DNA from: Chitinophagales bacterium
GTDB taxonomy: Bacteria; Bacteroidota; Bacteroidia; Chitinophagales; UBA2359
Direction: 5' to 3'
Length of the DNA: 10,545 nt
Assembly: GCA_020629595.1 (NCBI GenBank)
Contig: JAHDDA010000066.1
Coordinates: forward strand, 1 to 10,545
This document shows, in pieces, positions 1-7,084 of this stretch (its first letter is position 1; every line of letters begins with the position of its first letter). A model generated the notes under the pieces. The model ran no database searches. It saw only the letters and a list, made by a program, of their open reading frames with translations, and was not told the origin of the DNA. A program made the position numbers and the translations under genes.

Positions 1-54
1 AAATAGTGTAGCTAATGTTAGTGCTACGGTTAATAATTTTTTAATACTTTTCAT
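1..54 (-). CDS. N-terminus of an exported protein (partial)
   Basis: Reading leftwards from the ATG at 54-52, 18 codons are visible before the window ends. They encode MKSIKKLLTVALTLATLF, a short lysine-containing N-terminus followed by a hydrophobic Leu/Ala/Thr stretch, which is the classic start of a Sec signal peptide. The mature protein is outside the window, so its function cannot be read. It follows the pirin gene by 82 bp on the same strand and could be cotranscribed with it. Small secreted proteins such as YceI-family proteins are sometimes found next to pirin genes in Bacteroidota, but that is only a guess here. Confidence 0.6.
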   Translation of the reverse strand, partial: MKSIKKLLTVALTLATLF

Positions 55-136
55 TTTTTTGAATTTTTAAAATTTTAGAAATGTTATTTAATACAGCTTT
101 TCAAAAAACTGAATTGCTGTTATTTTTGCCATCTTT

Positions 137-1003
137 TTATTCAAATTTTTCTATTAATATTCCCATTTTGCCCATTTGAGCATCTCTCATCGCCTGCATA
201 ATTTCGGTTTGCGTATTCATTACAAAAGGTCCATAACTGCTAACCTTTTCACTGATAGGTTCGCCCGACAAAACAATAAAACGAGTATTTTCATTTGCTA
301 AAATATTTATGGTATCTCCATCATTATTAAACCAAATCAAATCTTTAGTTTTAGCTGTTTTACCATCTACTTCTAATTCCCCATTTAAAAGATAAATTAG
401 CGTATTAAATTGGGTTGGAATAGCTAATTCAAGCTTTGCCTTTTCCTTAATTTCTCCTCGTAATAAAAGCATAGGAGAAAAAGTTTTGGGTTTTCCTTTT
501 ATACCTTTATAATTTCCTGCAACCACTTGTATTTTATAATTTTGGTGTTCTATTACAGGTGTTTCTTCTTTAGTAAGTGGGAAATAATAAGGCGACTCCA
601 GCTTATATTTTGCTGGAGTGTTTACCCAAAGCTGAATTATCTCTTGTAATCCGCCATTTTTAGCTAATTCAGCACTTGGTCTTTCGCTATGTGTAATGCC
701 TTTTCCAGCGTGCATCCATTGAGTTCCACCAGCTTTTACAATAGTATTATTTCCCAAACTATCTTGGTGTTGTACATCGCCCTGAAAAACAAAAGTTACT
801 GGCGAAAAGCCTCTATGTGGATGACTACCAATACCAACATCTTGTTGTTTTTGGTTTCCTTTGTAGTTCCATTTTGCGTGATGAACCAACAAAAATGGAT
901 CGAGTTGTTGCATTAAATTATTAGGCAATGGTTGCTCAATCCAATGACCGCCCATATTCACTTTTTGAGAAGGAATAATCTCTTTTACTGTACGGAGTTT
1001 CAT
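137..1003 (-). CDS. pirin family protein (bicupin)
   Basis: The product is a 288-residue cytoplasmic double-cupin protein of the pirin/YhhW family, close to the usual 280-300 residues. The N-terminal cupin carries the metal site in two pieces: HPHRG at residues 61-65 (His61, His63) and HSE at 105-107 (His105, Glu107). These correspond to the His-His-His-Glu ligands of human pirin and E. coli YhhW. The pirin C-terminal cupin is recognisable around residues 175-280. YhhW and human pirin have quercetin 2,3-dioxygenase activity in vitro, but the physiological role of bacterial pirins is mostly unknown, so no substrate is assigned. The ATG at 1003 begins MKLRTVKEI, typical of the family. The gene lies 105 bp after the Crp-type regulator with its own candidate promoter and an intervening palindrome, which suggests control by that regulator. 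Confidence 0.9.
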   Translation of the reverse strand: MKLRTVKEIIPSQKVNMGGHWIEQPLPNNLMQQLDPFLLVHHAKWNYKGNQKQQDVGIGSHPHRGFSPVTFVFQGDVQHQDSLGNNTIVKAGGTQWMHAGKGITHSERPSAELAKNGGLQEIIQLWVNTPAKYKLESPYYFPLTKEETPVIEHQNYKIQVVAGNYKGIKGKPKTFSPMLLLRGEIKEKAKLELAIPTQFNTLIYLLNGELEVDGKTAKTKDLIWFNNDGDTINILANENTRFIVLSGEPISEKVSSYGPFVMNTQTEIMQAMRDAQMGKMGILIEKFE

Positions 1004-1045
1004 AATTAAATTTTTACACCATTTTGAGTTTATAAATCAATAGTG

Positions 1046-1053
1046 CAAAGTTC
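1046..1053 (-). promoter_or_regulatory. candidate -7 element for pirin gene
   Basis: On the minus strand this reads GAACTTTG followed by CAC. It matches the Bacteroidota -7 consensus TAnnTTTG at all but its first position and has the common TTTGCA extension. It would start transcription near 1040, giving a leader of about 37 nt before the pirin ATG. The -33 region is only T-rich, with no clear TTG. The call rests on consensus matching alone. Confidence 0.35.
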
Positions 1054-1097
1054 AATTATGTGTTGGCAGGAAAAAATAAGGTAAATTAATAAAGCAG

Positions 1098-1113
1098 GTT
1101 AAGCTAGCTTAAC
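1098..1113. promoter_or_regulatory. 16-bp perfect palindrome, possible Crp/Fnr operator
   Basis: GTTAAGCTAGCTTAAC is perfectly self-complementary over 16 bp and includes the stop codon (1111-1109) of the Crp/Fnr-type gene. Its core, TTAA-N6-TTAA, has the half-site spacing of Crp/Fnr-family operators (TTGA-N6-TCAA), with one changed base in each half. The centre lies about 66 bp upstream of the predicted pirin transcription start. It has no loop and no following T-run on either side, so a terminator is unlikely. Operator function is inference. Confidence 0.4.
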
Positions 1114-1693
1114 TTTTTGCATCTTTAGCAATTTGATTGCGAAGATGACTTAAAAACTCTTTGGTAATTCCCAAGTAAGAAGCAATCATATATTGTGGTA
1201 CTCTTTGAGCTATTTCAGCTTGTTCTTCTAAAAATAATAAATATCGTTCTTGAGCCGATAGTGAAAAGTTTCTAACTATTCGTTTTTGAGCATTTACATA
1301 GGCATTTTGCACAGTTATTCTAAAATATCGTTCTAATTTTGGAATATCATGGTATAATTGCTCTAATTGATTGCAAGCAATTTGAATAACTGTAGTTTTA
1401 TCTAAACATTGAACGTTGAAATCGGCGGGCGTTTGTGAAATAATACTCCCTAAATCGCCAATCCAATAATTTTCAATACCAAAAGCAACAATGTGTTCAT
1501 TGCCATTATCATCTAAATAAAAAGTTCTAGTTTTTCCCGACTCAATAAAATTATAATGCTTGCTTATGTCTCCGCTTTGTGAAACATATTGCCCTTTCAA
1601 ATAAGTTCTTCGTTTAAGTTTAGAAAGTAATAAACCTTCTTCTTCAGCGGTTAAAGAAATATGCTTATTTATGTATTGAATTAGTTTATCCAT
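1109..1693 (-). CDS. Crp/Fnr family transcriptional regulator
   Basis: The product is a 194-residue cytoplasmic DNA-binding regulator. Residues about 20-115 form the cyclic-nucleotide-binding-like beta-roll, with YLKGQYVSQSGD (31-42) followed by YNFIESGKTRTFY (47-59). A long dimerisation helix follows, then a C-terminal winged helix-turn-helix at about 160-190 with MIASYLGITKEFLSHLR as the turn and recognition helix. There is no Fnr-type cysteine cluster, and the phosphate-binding Arg/Ser signature for cAMP is not obvious, so the ligand is unknown. I chose the ATG at 1693, preceded by an A-rich stretch. An upstream GTG at 1708 would add five residues and place the start directly after the bioF stop (TGAGTG). 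Either way the gene is probably cotranscribed with bioF. The palindrome over its own stop codon suggests that it regulates pirin, itself, or both. Confidence 0.87.
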   Translation of the reverse strand: MDKLIQYINKHISLTAEEEGLLLSKLKRRTYLKGQYVSQSGDISKHYNFIESGKTRTFYLDDNGNEHIVAFGIENYWIGDLGSIISQTPADFNVQCLDKTTVIQIACNQLEQLYHDIPKLERYFRITVQNAYVNAQKRIVRNFSLSAQERYLLFLEEQAEIAQRVPQYMIASYLGITKEFLSHLRNQIAKDAKS

Positions 1694-1708
1694 TTTTACA
1701 AAATTCAC

Positions 1709-2854
1709 TCAAATTTCTGCCGATTTCAAACACATTTGTAAATTGTAAACCAACAAATCAATTTCGGCTTCAGTATTAAAGGCATGCAAACAAATTCGCA
1801 AACGTTCTTTTCCTTTGGGAACAGTTGGCGAAACAATAGCTTTAACATAAATATTGGCTTCTTTTTCTAAAAAATTGGCTAAATACTTTACTTTATCGTT
1901 GCCTGCTAAAACTAAACTTTGAATAGCGGTATCACTTTCTGAAAAAAGTGGTTTTATGGGTTCAATTTTTTGTTTAAAATAACTTATCCTATCTTCTAAC
2001 TGATTTACTAAAGTTGTATTTGTTTCTAAAAACTCAAAAATTGATTTAATTGTAGCTACTTTATTTTTATTAGGTGCAGTTGTATAAATAAATGGTCGTG
2101 CAAAATTAATTAAGTAATTTCTTAATTTTTTATTTCCAACAATAATTGCTCCGTCATAAGCAATAGCTTTTCCAAAAGTATAAATACGAGCAAAAATTTG
2201 GTCTTCTACCCTATTTTGTATTGCCCAACCTTTGCTGTTTTCATAAAGTCCTGTGCTGTGTGCTTCATCTAAAATTATATAGGCATTATACTTCTTTGTT
2301 AAATCTACAATTGCTTTTATATCGCATAAATCGCCATCCATTGAATAAATAGATTCTACCAAAATAAAAATACAACTTTCATCTTCAATTTTAGTATTTG
2401 CATAAATAAGCCATTCTTCTAAATCTTGTAAATTATTATGTTTAAATTGAATTTTATTGGCTTTTGATAAAGCTAAACCGTCGTGTAAAGAAGCGTGTAT
2501 TAATTCATCGAAAATAACAAAATCGCCTTTTCTACATAAGGTTGAAATAATAGACAAATTAGCTGTGTAACCCGAATTGAATAAAAGAGCCGATTCTCCA
2601 TTGAAAAAATTGGCTAAATAGCGTTCTAAATCTTCAATTTCAGTATAATTTCCAGTTATTAAACGAGAACCTGTTGCGCCTAACTGCTTTTTGTTTGCGT
2701 TTGAAATTGTATTTAATAAATCCTCATTCTGGGCTAAACCTAAATAATCATTAGAACAAAAATCTATTAAACCACTAGTATTTTTTAAAGTACGAAACGT
2801 ACCAATTTCTTTTCTCTTTTTTAAATAATTCTCAATTCTATTGTTTAGATTCAT
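1709..2854 (-). CDS. bioF: 8-amino-7-oxononanoate synthase (KAPA synthase)
   Basis: This is a PLP-dependent alpha-oxoamine synthase of 381 residues, the usual BioF length. BioF condenses pimeloyl-ACP/CoA with L-alanine to give KAPA in biotin synthesis. Visible motifs are FCSNDYLGL (32-40), GATGSR (59-64), the PLP-stacking His in IHASLHDG (119-126), DEAHSTG (196-202) with the Asp that contacts the pyridine nitrogen, TFGK with the PLP lysine at 229, ARPFIYTTAP (252-261), and the C-terminal RLRI (351-354). Sister enzymes (2-amino-3-ketobutyrate ligase, serine palmitoyltransferase, sulfonolipid synthases) share the fold, so the exact substrate is inferred. Length and C-terminus favour BioF. After the PLP lysine the sequence is AIAYDGA, where many BioF proteins have a Gly-containing ALG-x-x-GA stretch. 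No other bio gene is in the window. Instead a Crp-type regulator follows immediately. Confidence 0.8.
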   Translation of the reverse strand: MNLNNRIENYLKKRKEIGTFRTLKNTSGLIDFCSNDYLGLAQNEDLLNTISNANKKQLGATGSRLITGNYTEIEDLERYLANFFNGESALLFNSGYTANLSIISTLCRKGDFVIFDELIHASLHDGLALSKANKIQFKHNNLQDLEEWLIYANTKIEDESCIFILVESIYSMDGDLCDIKAIVDLTKKYNAYIILDEAHSTGLYENSKGWAIQNRVEDQIFARIYTFGKAIAYDGAIIVGNKKLRNYLINFARPFIYTTAPNKNKVATIKSIFEFLETNTTLVNQLEDRISYFKQKIEPIKPLFSESDTAIQSLVLAGNDKVKYLANFLEKEANIYVKAIVSPTVPKGKERLRICLHAFNTEAEIDLLVYNLQMCLKSAEI

Positions 2855-2872
2855 TTAAAGTCTTATTTCTGC

Positions 2873-2896
2873 AAAAAACGTAGCAGTGCTACGTTT
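2873..2896 (-). terminator. intrinsic terminator after PhoD-like gene
   Basis: On the minus strand the arms AAACGTAGC and GCTACGTTT pair perfectly (9 bp) around a 3-nt loop ACT, and the RNA continues as a run of U (six T from 2878 to 2873). The stem starts 16 nt after the PhoD-like stop codon. The T-run ends only 18 nt before the bioF ATG, so this element also sits in the immediate bioF upstream region. Confidence 0.8.
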
Positions 2897-2912
2897 CTAC
2901 ATTACAAATCAT

Positions 2913-4895
2913 TTATTGCACAATAATCTTCCTAGAAACTGTTTGTTTTTCAGTTGAAATTTGAAGCAAATAATGTCCACTTGTAATAGAAGAAGCATCA
3001 ACCACTAAATCGAACAAACCAGCATTTAGCGTTTCATTTACCTTAATATTTTTAACTAATTTACCTTGAATATCATATAAAGCGATTGATACATTTTGTG
3101 GACTATTTAAAGCAAAATTAACAGAAAAAAAATCTGTAACTGGATTTGGATGAATAGCTAACATTAGTAAATCTTTATTTACTAATTCATTGTTTGCTGG
3201 GTAATTTTCAACAAATGGTGTTAAAGGTGCTTGCAACATTTGCTCTGTTTTTGGTTCTGAAGCTGTTTCAGAAGTTTGCAATTCATTTTCACCTGCATTT
3301 GTATAAAAACTATGAGCTAAAACCTCAGTTGCCTCATTTATGTATAAGGAATCAATAAAATACCAATCTGCTTGAGCTTTTTCAGGTGTTACATCTAAAA
3401 TGTAATAACCATGATTAACCAAATCAAACATTTCAATATGCGGGTTTTCAATTAGAGCTAAATTCGATATATTTTCAGCAATTATTGGAGAACCTAATGC
3501 TTCATCAAAATTTGCAGAGGTAACTGAAGGGACCATAAACTCCACAGCCACATAATCGCCATCTAAAATTATAGCATCATTGGTTTCATAGTCAACATCT
3601 GCCAAAGGAACATTTGCTGCCATTGAGCAATGAAAATCACCAGTTAATACAACAATGTTTTCAATATCATTATCGGCAAAATATTGAGTTATATTATTTC
3701 TTTCAATTGGGTATGCTTCCCAAACATCATTAAAAAATTGTTTGAAAGAAGATAAACTACCAAGTGCAAAGGGAGAAAATATTACCTGATTGCTAACTAC
3801 TTTCCATTGTGCCTCACTTTCAGTAAGTTTATTTAGAAACCATTCTTTTTGTTCTTCTCCTAAAATTGTTCTTTCTTCACTATATAAAATATCTGGGTCA
3901 ATTTCCTCTAATTGTTCATCACGCCCTTCCATTCTCGTATCCAACATTACCAAATCTAATAAATTTCCATAGTCTATATAACGGTAAATTTTATCATCTT
4001 GCGTTCCTCTTATCGGAATCCACTCAAAATATGCTTGTCTTGCAGCAGCTTTTCTTTCTTCCCAATTTCCTTCTGTAACTTCATCGTGGTTTTGAGCTCC
4101 ATCCACATAAGCATCATTTGCAGTTTCGTGGTCGTCCCAAATATTTATAAAAGGAAATTGTTGGTGCAGCCCTCTTAAATCCTTATCTAATCGATAAAAA
4201 CTATATCTAGAACGATAATCGGTTAAGGTAAGAATTTCATTTTCTGGTTCGTGTGGTCTTTCTTCATTAAAACCTCCATAGCCTGTAGAGCCATATTCAT
4301 AAATATAATCACCTAAATGCAATATGGCATCTAAATCATTGTATTGGCTTAATTTGTTGTAAACATTAAAATACCCTGCTTGATAATTTGAACAAGAAAC
4401 AATACCAAAACGCAAATGATCTGAATCTCCAACGGGTGCAGTTCTAGTTCTTCCTCTTAAAGAATAGACCCCATCAACTTCAAACATATAATAATAAGTA
4501 GTGGCTGGTTCTAAATTCTCTATATCAATTTTAACCGTATAATCTTTATCAGAGTTTGTTAAAAACTCCCCTTGAGTTACCAAATCAAGCATTGCTGTAT
4601 CTCTACAAACAAAATACTTTCCAATAATCTCACCATCATTTTCAGGTGTTATTCTAGTCCAAATTATAACCTTATCATTTAATGGATCTCCTGAAGCCAC
4701 ACCATGATAAAATGGGGCTAATGTTTCATCAAAAACAGCCTCTTGTATTTCACTTCCATTGCCTCTTTCTGCCCTATTTGAGAGTTCGTGTGGCATAATT
4801 TCTTCAAAAAAGTCTATTACTTTTTGATTTGTAATTTGAGCATTAATGTTTTGAAATACTATAATGTATGTAAAACAAATAAAAATATATTTCAT
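2913..4895 (-). CDS. secreted PhoD-like alkaline phosphatase/phosphodiesterase with type IX sorting domain
   Basis: The product is a 660-residue exported metallophosphoesterase of the PhoD family. Residues 1-19 are a signal peptide (MKYIFICFTYIIVFQNINA). The PhoD N-terminal beta domain spans about 60-155 (FYHGVASGDP, VIIWTRITP). The catalytic domain follows, with VSCSN (about 166-170), LGDYIYEYG (about 194-202), WDDHE (about 253-257) and TGDFH (about 418-422). These match the Cys, Asp, Tyr and His metal ligands of Bacillus PhoD, an Fe3+/Ca2+ enzyme. From about residue 578 to the end lies a Por secretion (type A) C-terminal domain with HPNPVTDFF, YDIQGKLV, SGHYLLQI and a terminal basic KII segment, implying type IX export and surface anchoring or release. 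I chose the ATG at 4895. A TTG at 4922 would add nine residues but overlaps the predicted promoter. The substrate (phosphate mono- or diesters) cannot be read, and no Pho-box-like site was recognised. Confidence 0.9.
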   Translation of the reverse strand: MKYIFICFTYIIVFQNINAQITNQKVIDFFEEIMPHELSNRAERGNGSEIQEAVFDETLAPFYHGVASGDPLNDKVIIWTRITPENDGEIIGKYFVCRDTAMLDLVTQGEFLTNSDKDYTVKIDIENLEPATTYYYMFEVDGVYSLRGRTRTAPVGDSDHLRFGIVSCSNYQAGYFNVYNKLSQYNDLDAILHLGDYIYEYGSTGYGGFNEERPHEPENEILTLTDYRSRYSFYRLDKDLRGLHQQFPFINIWDDHETANDAYVDGAQNHDEVTEGNWEERKAAARQAYFEWIPIRGTQDDKIYRYIDYGNLLDLVMLDTRMEGRDEQLEEIDPDILYSEERTILGEEQKEWFLNKLTESEAQWKVVSNQVIFSPFALGSLSSFKQFFNDVWEAYPIERNNITQYFADNDIENIVVLTGDFHCSMAANVPLADVDYETNDAIILDGDYVAVEFMVPSVTSANFDEALGSPIIAENISNLALIENPHIEMFDLVNHGYYILDVTPEKAQADWYFIDSLYINEATEVLAHSFYTNAGENELQTSETASEPKTEQMLQAPLTPFVENYPANNELVNKDLLMLAIHPNPVTDFFSVNFALNSPQNVSIALYDIQGKLVKNIKVNETLNAGLFDLVVDASSITSGHYLLQISTEKQTVSRKIIVQ

Positions 4896-4919
4896 AGCAA
4901 ATTTTATGATTTTTGAACA

Positions 4920-4927
4920 CAAAAATA
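4920..4927 (-). promoter_or_regulatory. candidate -7 element for PhoD-like gene
   Basis: The minus strand reads TATTTTTG, an exact match to the Bacteroidota -7 consensus TAnnTTTG. It sits 24 bp upstream of the ATG at 4895, so the leader would be about 19 nt. No good TTG is visible at the -33 distance. The element overlaps the TTG at 4922 that would otherwise extend the coding region, which argues for the ATG start. Confidence 0.45.
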
Positions 4928-5027
4928 GAAAATTAGCAATTAAACTTAACTTCTTAATGCATAGAAACCACCATAGTTACTTCTTTTGGCTTAAAAAGAT
5001 TAATTTTATAAGCAAAATATAGAAATT

Positions 5028-6836
5028 ATGGCAAAATATATGAGTATGGATCACTTAAAATTTGTGATTCACGAGCTTTTACAAGTTGAAGATTTATGCA
5101 GTTTAGAAAGATTTCAAGATTTTGATAAAGATAGCTTCAATATGTTGGTTGATTCTTTCAAATCTTATGCTGATAATAATATGCACCCTACTGTAAAAGA
5201 AATGGACCATCAAGCTGCACGTTATGAAGATGGAAAAATTATTGTTCATCCTGTGGTTGGTGAATATATGAAAGCCTGCGGTGAAAATGGTTGGATTGGG
5301 ATGTCTTTTGACCACGAACACGGTGGCATGCAAGTACCTGCTACAATTAAAGCTTGTACTTCGTTTATTGGGCAAGCTGCCAACAACCACTTACCACCTT
5401 ATGCTGGTTTAACTGAAGGCTCTGCACATTTAATTACTACATTTGGTTCTGAAGAACTAATTGAATATTACGTTCCTAATATGTTGGCTGGAAAATGGGG
5501 AGGAACGATGTGTTTAACTGAACCACAAGCTGGAAGTTCTCTTTCAGACATTACAACATCAGCTATTCCTAATGAAGACGGTTCATTTAAAATTTCAGGA
5601 CAAAAAATATTTATTACTGCAGGCGACCACGAATATGTTGAAAATGTTGTGCATTTAGTTTTAGCCAGAATTGAAGGTGCGCCCGCTGGAACAAAAGGAA
5701 TTTCATTATTTGTTGTTCCTAAAAAAAGGTTAGAAAATGGCACATTAGTTTCTAATGATGTAATTACTGCTGGCGACTTTCAGAAAATGGGACAAAGAGG
5801 AAGTTGTACAACCCATCTTTCTTTTGGTGAAAAAGAAAATTGTTTAGGTTGGTTAGTTGGAACGCCACACAAAGGACTAAAATATATGTTCCAAATGATG
5901 AATGGAGCAAGAATTGACGTGGGAATTACAGGTGCATCTATTGCAACAGCCGCATACTATGCATCTTTACAATACGCTACGGAAAGACCACAAGGAAGAA
6001 GAATTTTATCGGGAGGACAAAAAAATGTTGAACAAGAACAAACTACCATAATTAACCACCCAGATGTAAGACGAATGCTTTTGTTGCAAAAAGCCATAAC
6101 AGAAGGTGCAATGGCATTAATTTTTCAAGCAGCAATGTACTATGATTTATCTGCTGCCGGAAACGAAGAGGATAAAGAAAAAAATCATAATCTATTAGAA
6201 TTATTAACACCAATAGTTAAAACTTATCCTGCTGAAATGGGTAGAGTTTCAATAAGCAATGGTTTACAAATTTTAGGAGGATATGGTTTCTGCACAGAAT
6301 TTCCATTGGAACAATATTATAGAGACGTTAGAATAGCTGCTATTTATGAAGGAACAACTGGTATTCAATCTTTAGATTTGTTGGGTAGAAAAGTTGTAAT
6401 GAAAAATGGAGAAGCTATGAAGCAACTAACCAAAGAGATAATTACAACAATAAAAGATGCTGAAAATTACGATGACCTAAAGCCTTATGCCGAAAAATTA
6501 AAATCTGCCTCGAAAGAATTACAAGCAACCTTAATGCACTTACTTGGCTTTGCAATGAAAGGAGAACACGAAAGGTACATTGCAGACGCAAATTTATTTA
6601 TGGAAATGATGAGTACAGTGGTAATTGCTTGGCAGTGGTTACGAATGGCAACCGTAGCAAAAACCGCTTTAATTACTAATAGTGGCAACTTTAGTACCGA
6701 TTTTTATGAAAGCAAAGTGCATACTATGAAGTTTTATTTTAAATATGAATTACCCAAGATTAGTGGTTTAAAAGAATCGTTGATGAATAATGAAACCTTA
6801 ACGATTTTAGAAGCCTCACCAGTTGAGTTTGCTTAA
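5028..6836 (+). CDS. long-form acyl-CoA dehydrogenase (DmdC/PF12806 type)
   Basis: The product is a 602-residue cytoplasmic flavoprotein that oxidises an acyl-CoA to the 2,3-enoyl-CoA, passing electrons to ETF. Ordinary acyl-CoA dehydrogenases have about 380-400 residues. The extra length matches the subfamily with an N-terminal extension and an acetyl-CoA-dehydrogenase-like C-terminal domain (here about 470-600), which includes DmdC. Seen in order are GWIGMSFDHEHGG (88-100), MCLTEPQAGSS (161-171, FAD/substrate region), SGQKIFITAGDHE (190-202), LQILGGYGF (413-421), and YRDVRIAAIYEGTTGIQ (431-447), where Glu441 is the likely catalytic base. The ATG at 5028 is the first in frame, and a second Met lies at residue 5. 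Substrate is not deducible: DmdC acts on methylmercaptopropionyl-CoA, but most Bacteroidota members are uncharacterised and may act in fatty-acid beta-oxidation. The gene is monocistronic by spacing and divergent from the PhoD-like gene across 132 bp. Confidence 0.9.
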   Translation: MAKYMSMDHLKFVIHELLQVEDLCSLERFQDFDKDSFNMLVDSFKSYADNNMHPTVKEMDHQAARYEDGKIIVHPVVGEYMKACGENGWIGMSFDHEHGGMQVPATIKACTSFIGQAANNHLPPYAGLTEGSAHLITTFGSEELIEYYVPNMLAGKWGGTMCLTEPQAGSSLSDITTSAIPNEDGSFKISGQKIFITAGDHEYVENVVHLVLARIEGAPAGTKGISLFVVPKKRLENGTLVSNDVITAGDFQKMGQRGSCTTHLSFGEKENCLGWLVGTPHKGLKYMFQMMNGARIDVGITGASIATAAYYASLQYATERPQGRRILSGGQKNVEQEQTTIINHPDVRRMLLLQKAITEGAMALIFQAAMYYDLSAAGNEEDKEKNHNLLELLTPIVKTYPAEMGRVSISNGLQILGGYGFCTEFPLEQYYRDVRIAAIYEGTTGIQSLDLLGRKVVMKNGEAMKQLTKEIITTIKDAENYDDLKPYAEKLKSASKELQATLMHLLGFAMKGEHERYIADANLFMEMMSTVVIAWQWLRMATVAKTALITNSGNFSTDFYESKVHTMKFYFKYELPKISGLKESLMNNETLTILEASPVEFA

Positions 6837-6851
6837 ATTACATTAAGTCTT

Positions 6852-6895
6852 AAACTACTTGCTCACATTTCAATATAATTTAGAGCAAGTAGTTT
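6852..6895 (+). terminator. 13-bp perfect hairpin after acyl-CoA dehydrogenase, no T-run
   Basis: The arms AAACTACTTGCTC (6852-6864) and GAGCAAGTAGTTT (6883-6895) are perfectly complementary across an 18-nt A/T-rich loop, starting 16 nt after the stop codon. The downstream sequence CAAACCTC is not a T-run, so this is not a textbook intrinsic terminator. It may be a 3'-end stabilising or processing hairpin, or a weak terminator. Confidence 0.5.
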
Positions 6896-6988
6896 CAAAC
6901 CTCTTATAACAACCTCATAATCAACTATTTTATATCAAAAACACACATTTAAAGGCAATACAATTGGTATTAGCATATTTGTTAATAA

Positions 6989-7027
6989 AAAAAAAGTAGC
7001 AAACAAGTAACTTTTTTTACAACTTGT
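6989..7027 (+). other. two mutually exclusive hairpins in leader of membrane-protein gene
   Basis: The 248-bp gap before the membrane-protein gene holds no reading frame I would call. In it, AAAAAAAGT (6989-6997) can pair with ACTTTTTTT (7010-7018). Alternatively ACAAGT (7003-7008), which lies mostly in that first loop, can pair with ACTTGT (7022-7027), whose loop would contain the T-run arm. The first form resembles a very AT-rich terminator. The stems are weak, so a regulatory role is speculative. Confidence 0.25.
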
Positions 7028-7084
7028 GTCCTAAACGTAGGAAATTATTAACTTATAAAATATATCAAAACAAAATTGCTTATT

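Noticed and set aside
21..29. GTGCTACGG near the left edge, similar to part of the 2876-2896 hairpin
   Set aside because: It is only seven shared bases, lies within codons of a signal peptide and has no second arm, so it is most likely coincidence.
93..120. Imperfect hairpin (ACAGC...GCTGT) after the pirin stop codon
   Set aside because: It has only a 5-bp outer and a 4-bp inner stem with an internal loop and no T-run on the minus strand. It is not good enough for a terminator call.
689..916. A 75-codon plus-strand frame opposite the pirin gene
   Set aside because: It is antisense to the metal-binding cupin motif region of pirin with no domain or promoter of its own.
4896..4922. TTG start extending the PhoD-like protein by nine residues
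   Set aside because: It would put MCSKIIKFA ahead of a normal signal peptide, and the TTG overlaps the predicted -7 box, so it would not be transcribed.
5103..5743. Minus-strand open frames opposite the acyl-CoA dehydrogenase
   Set aside because: They overlap conserved motifs of a strong gene on the other strand and show no recognisable domain, start context or promoter.
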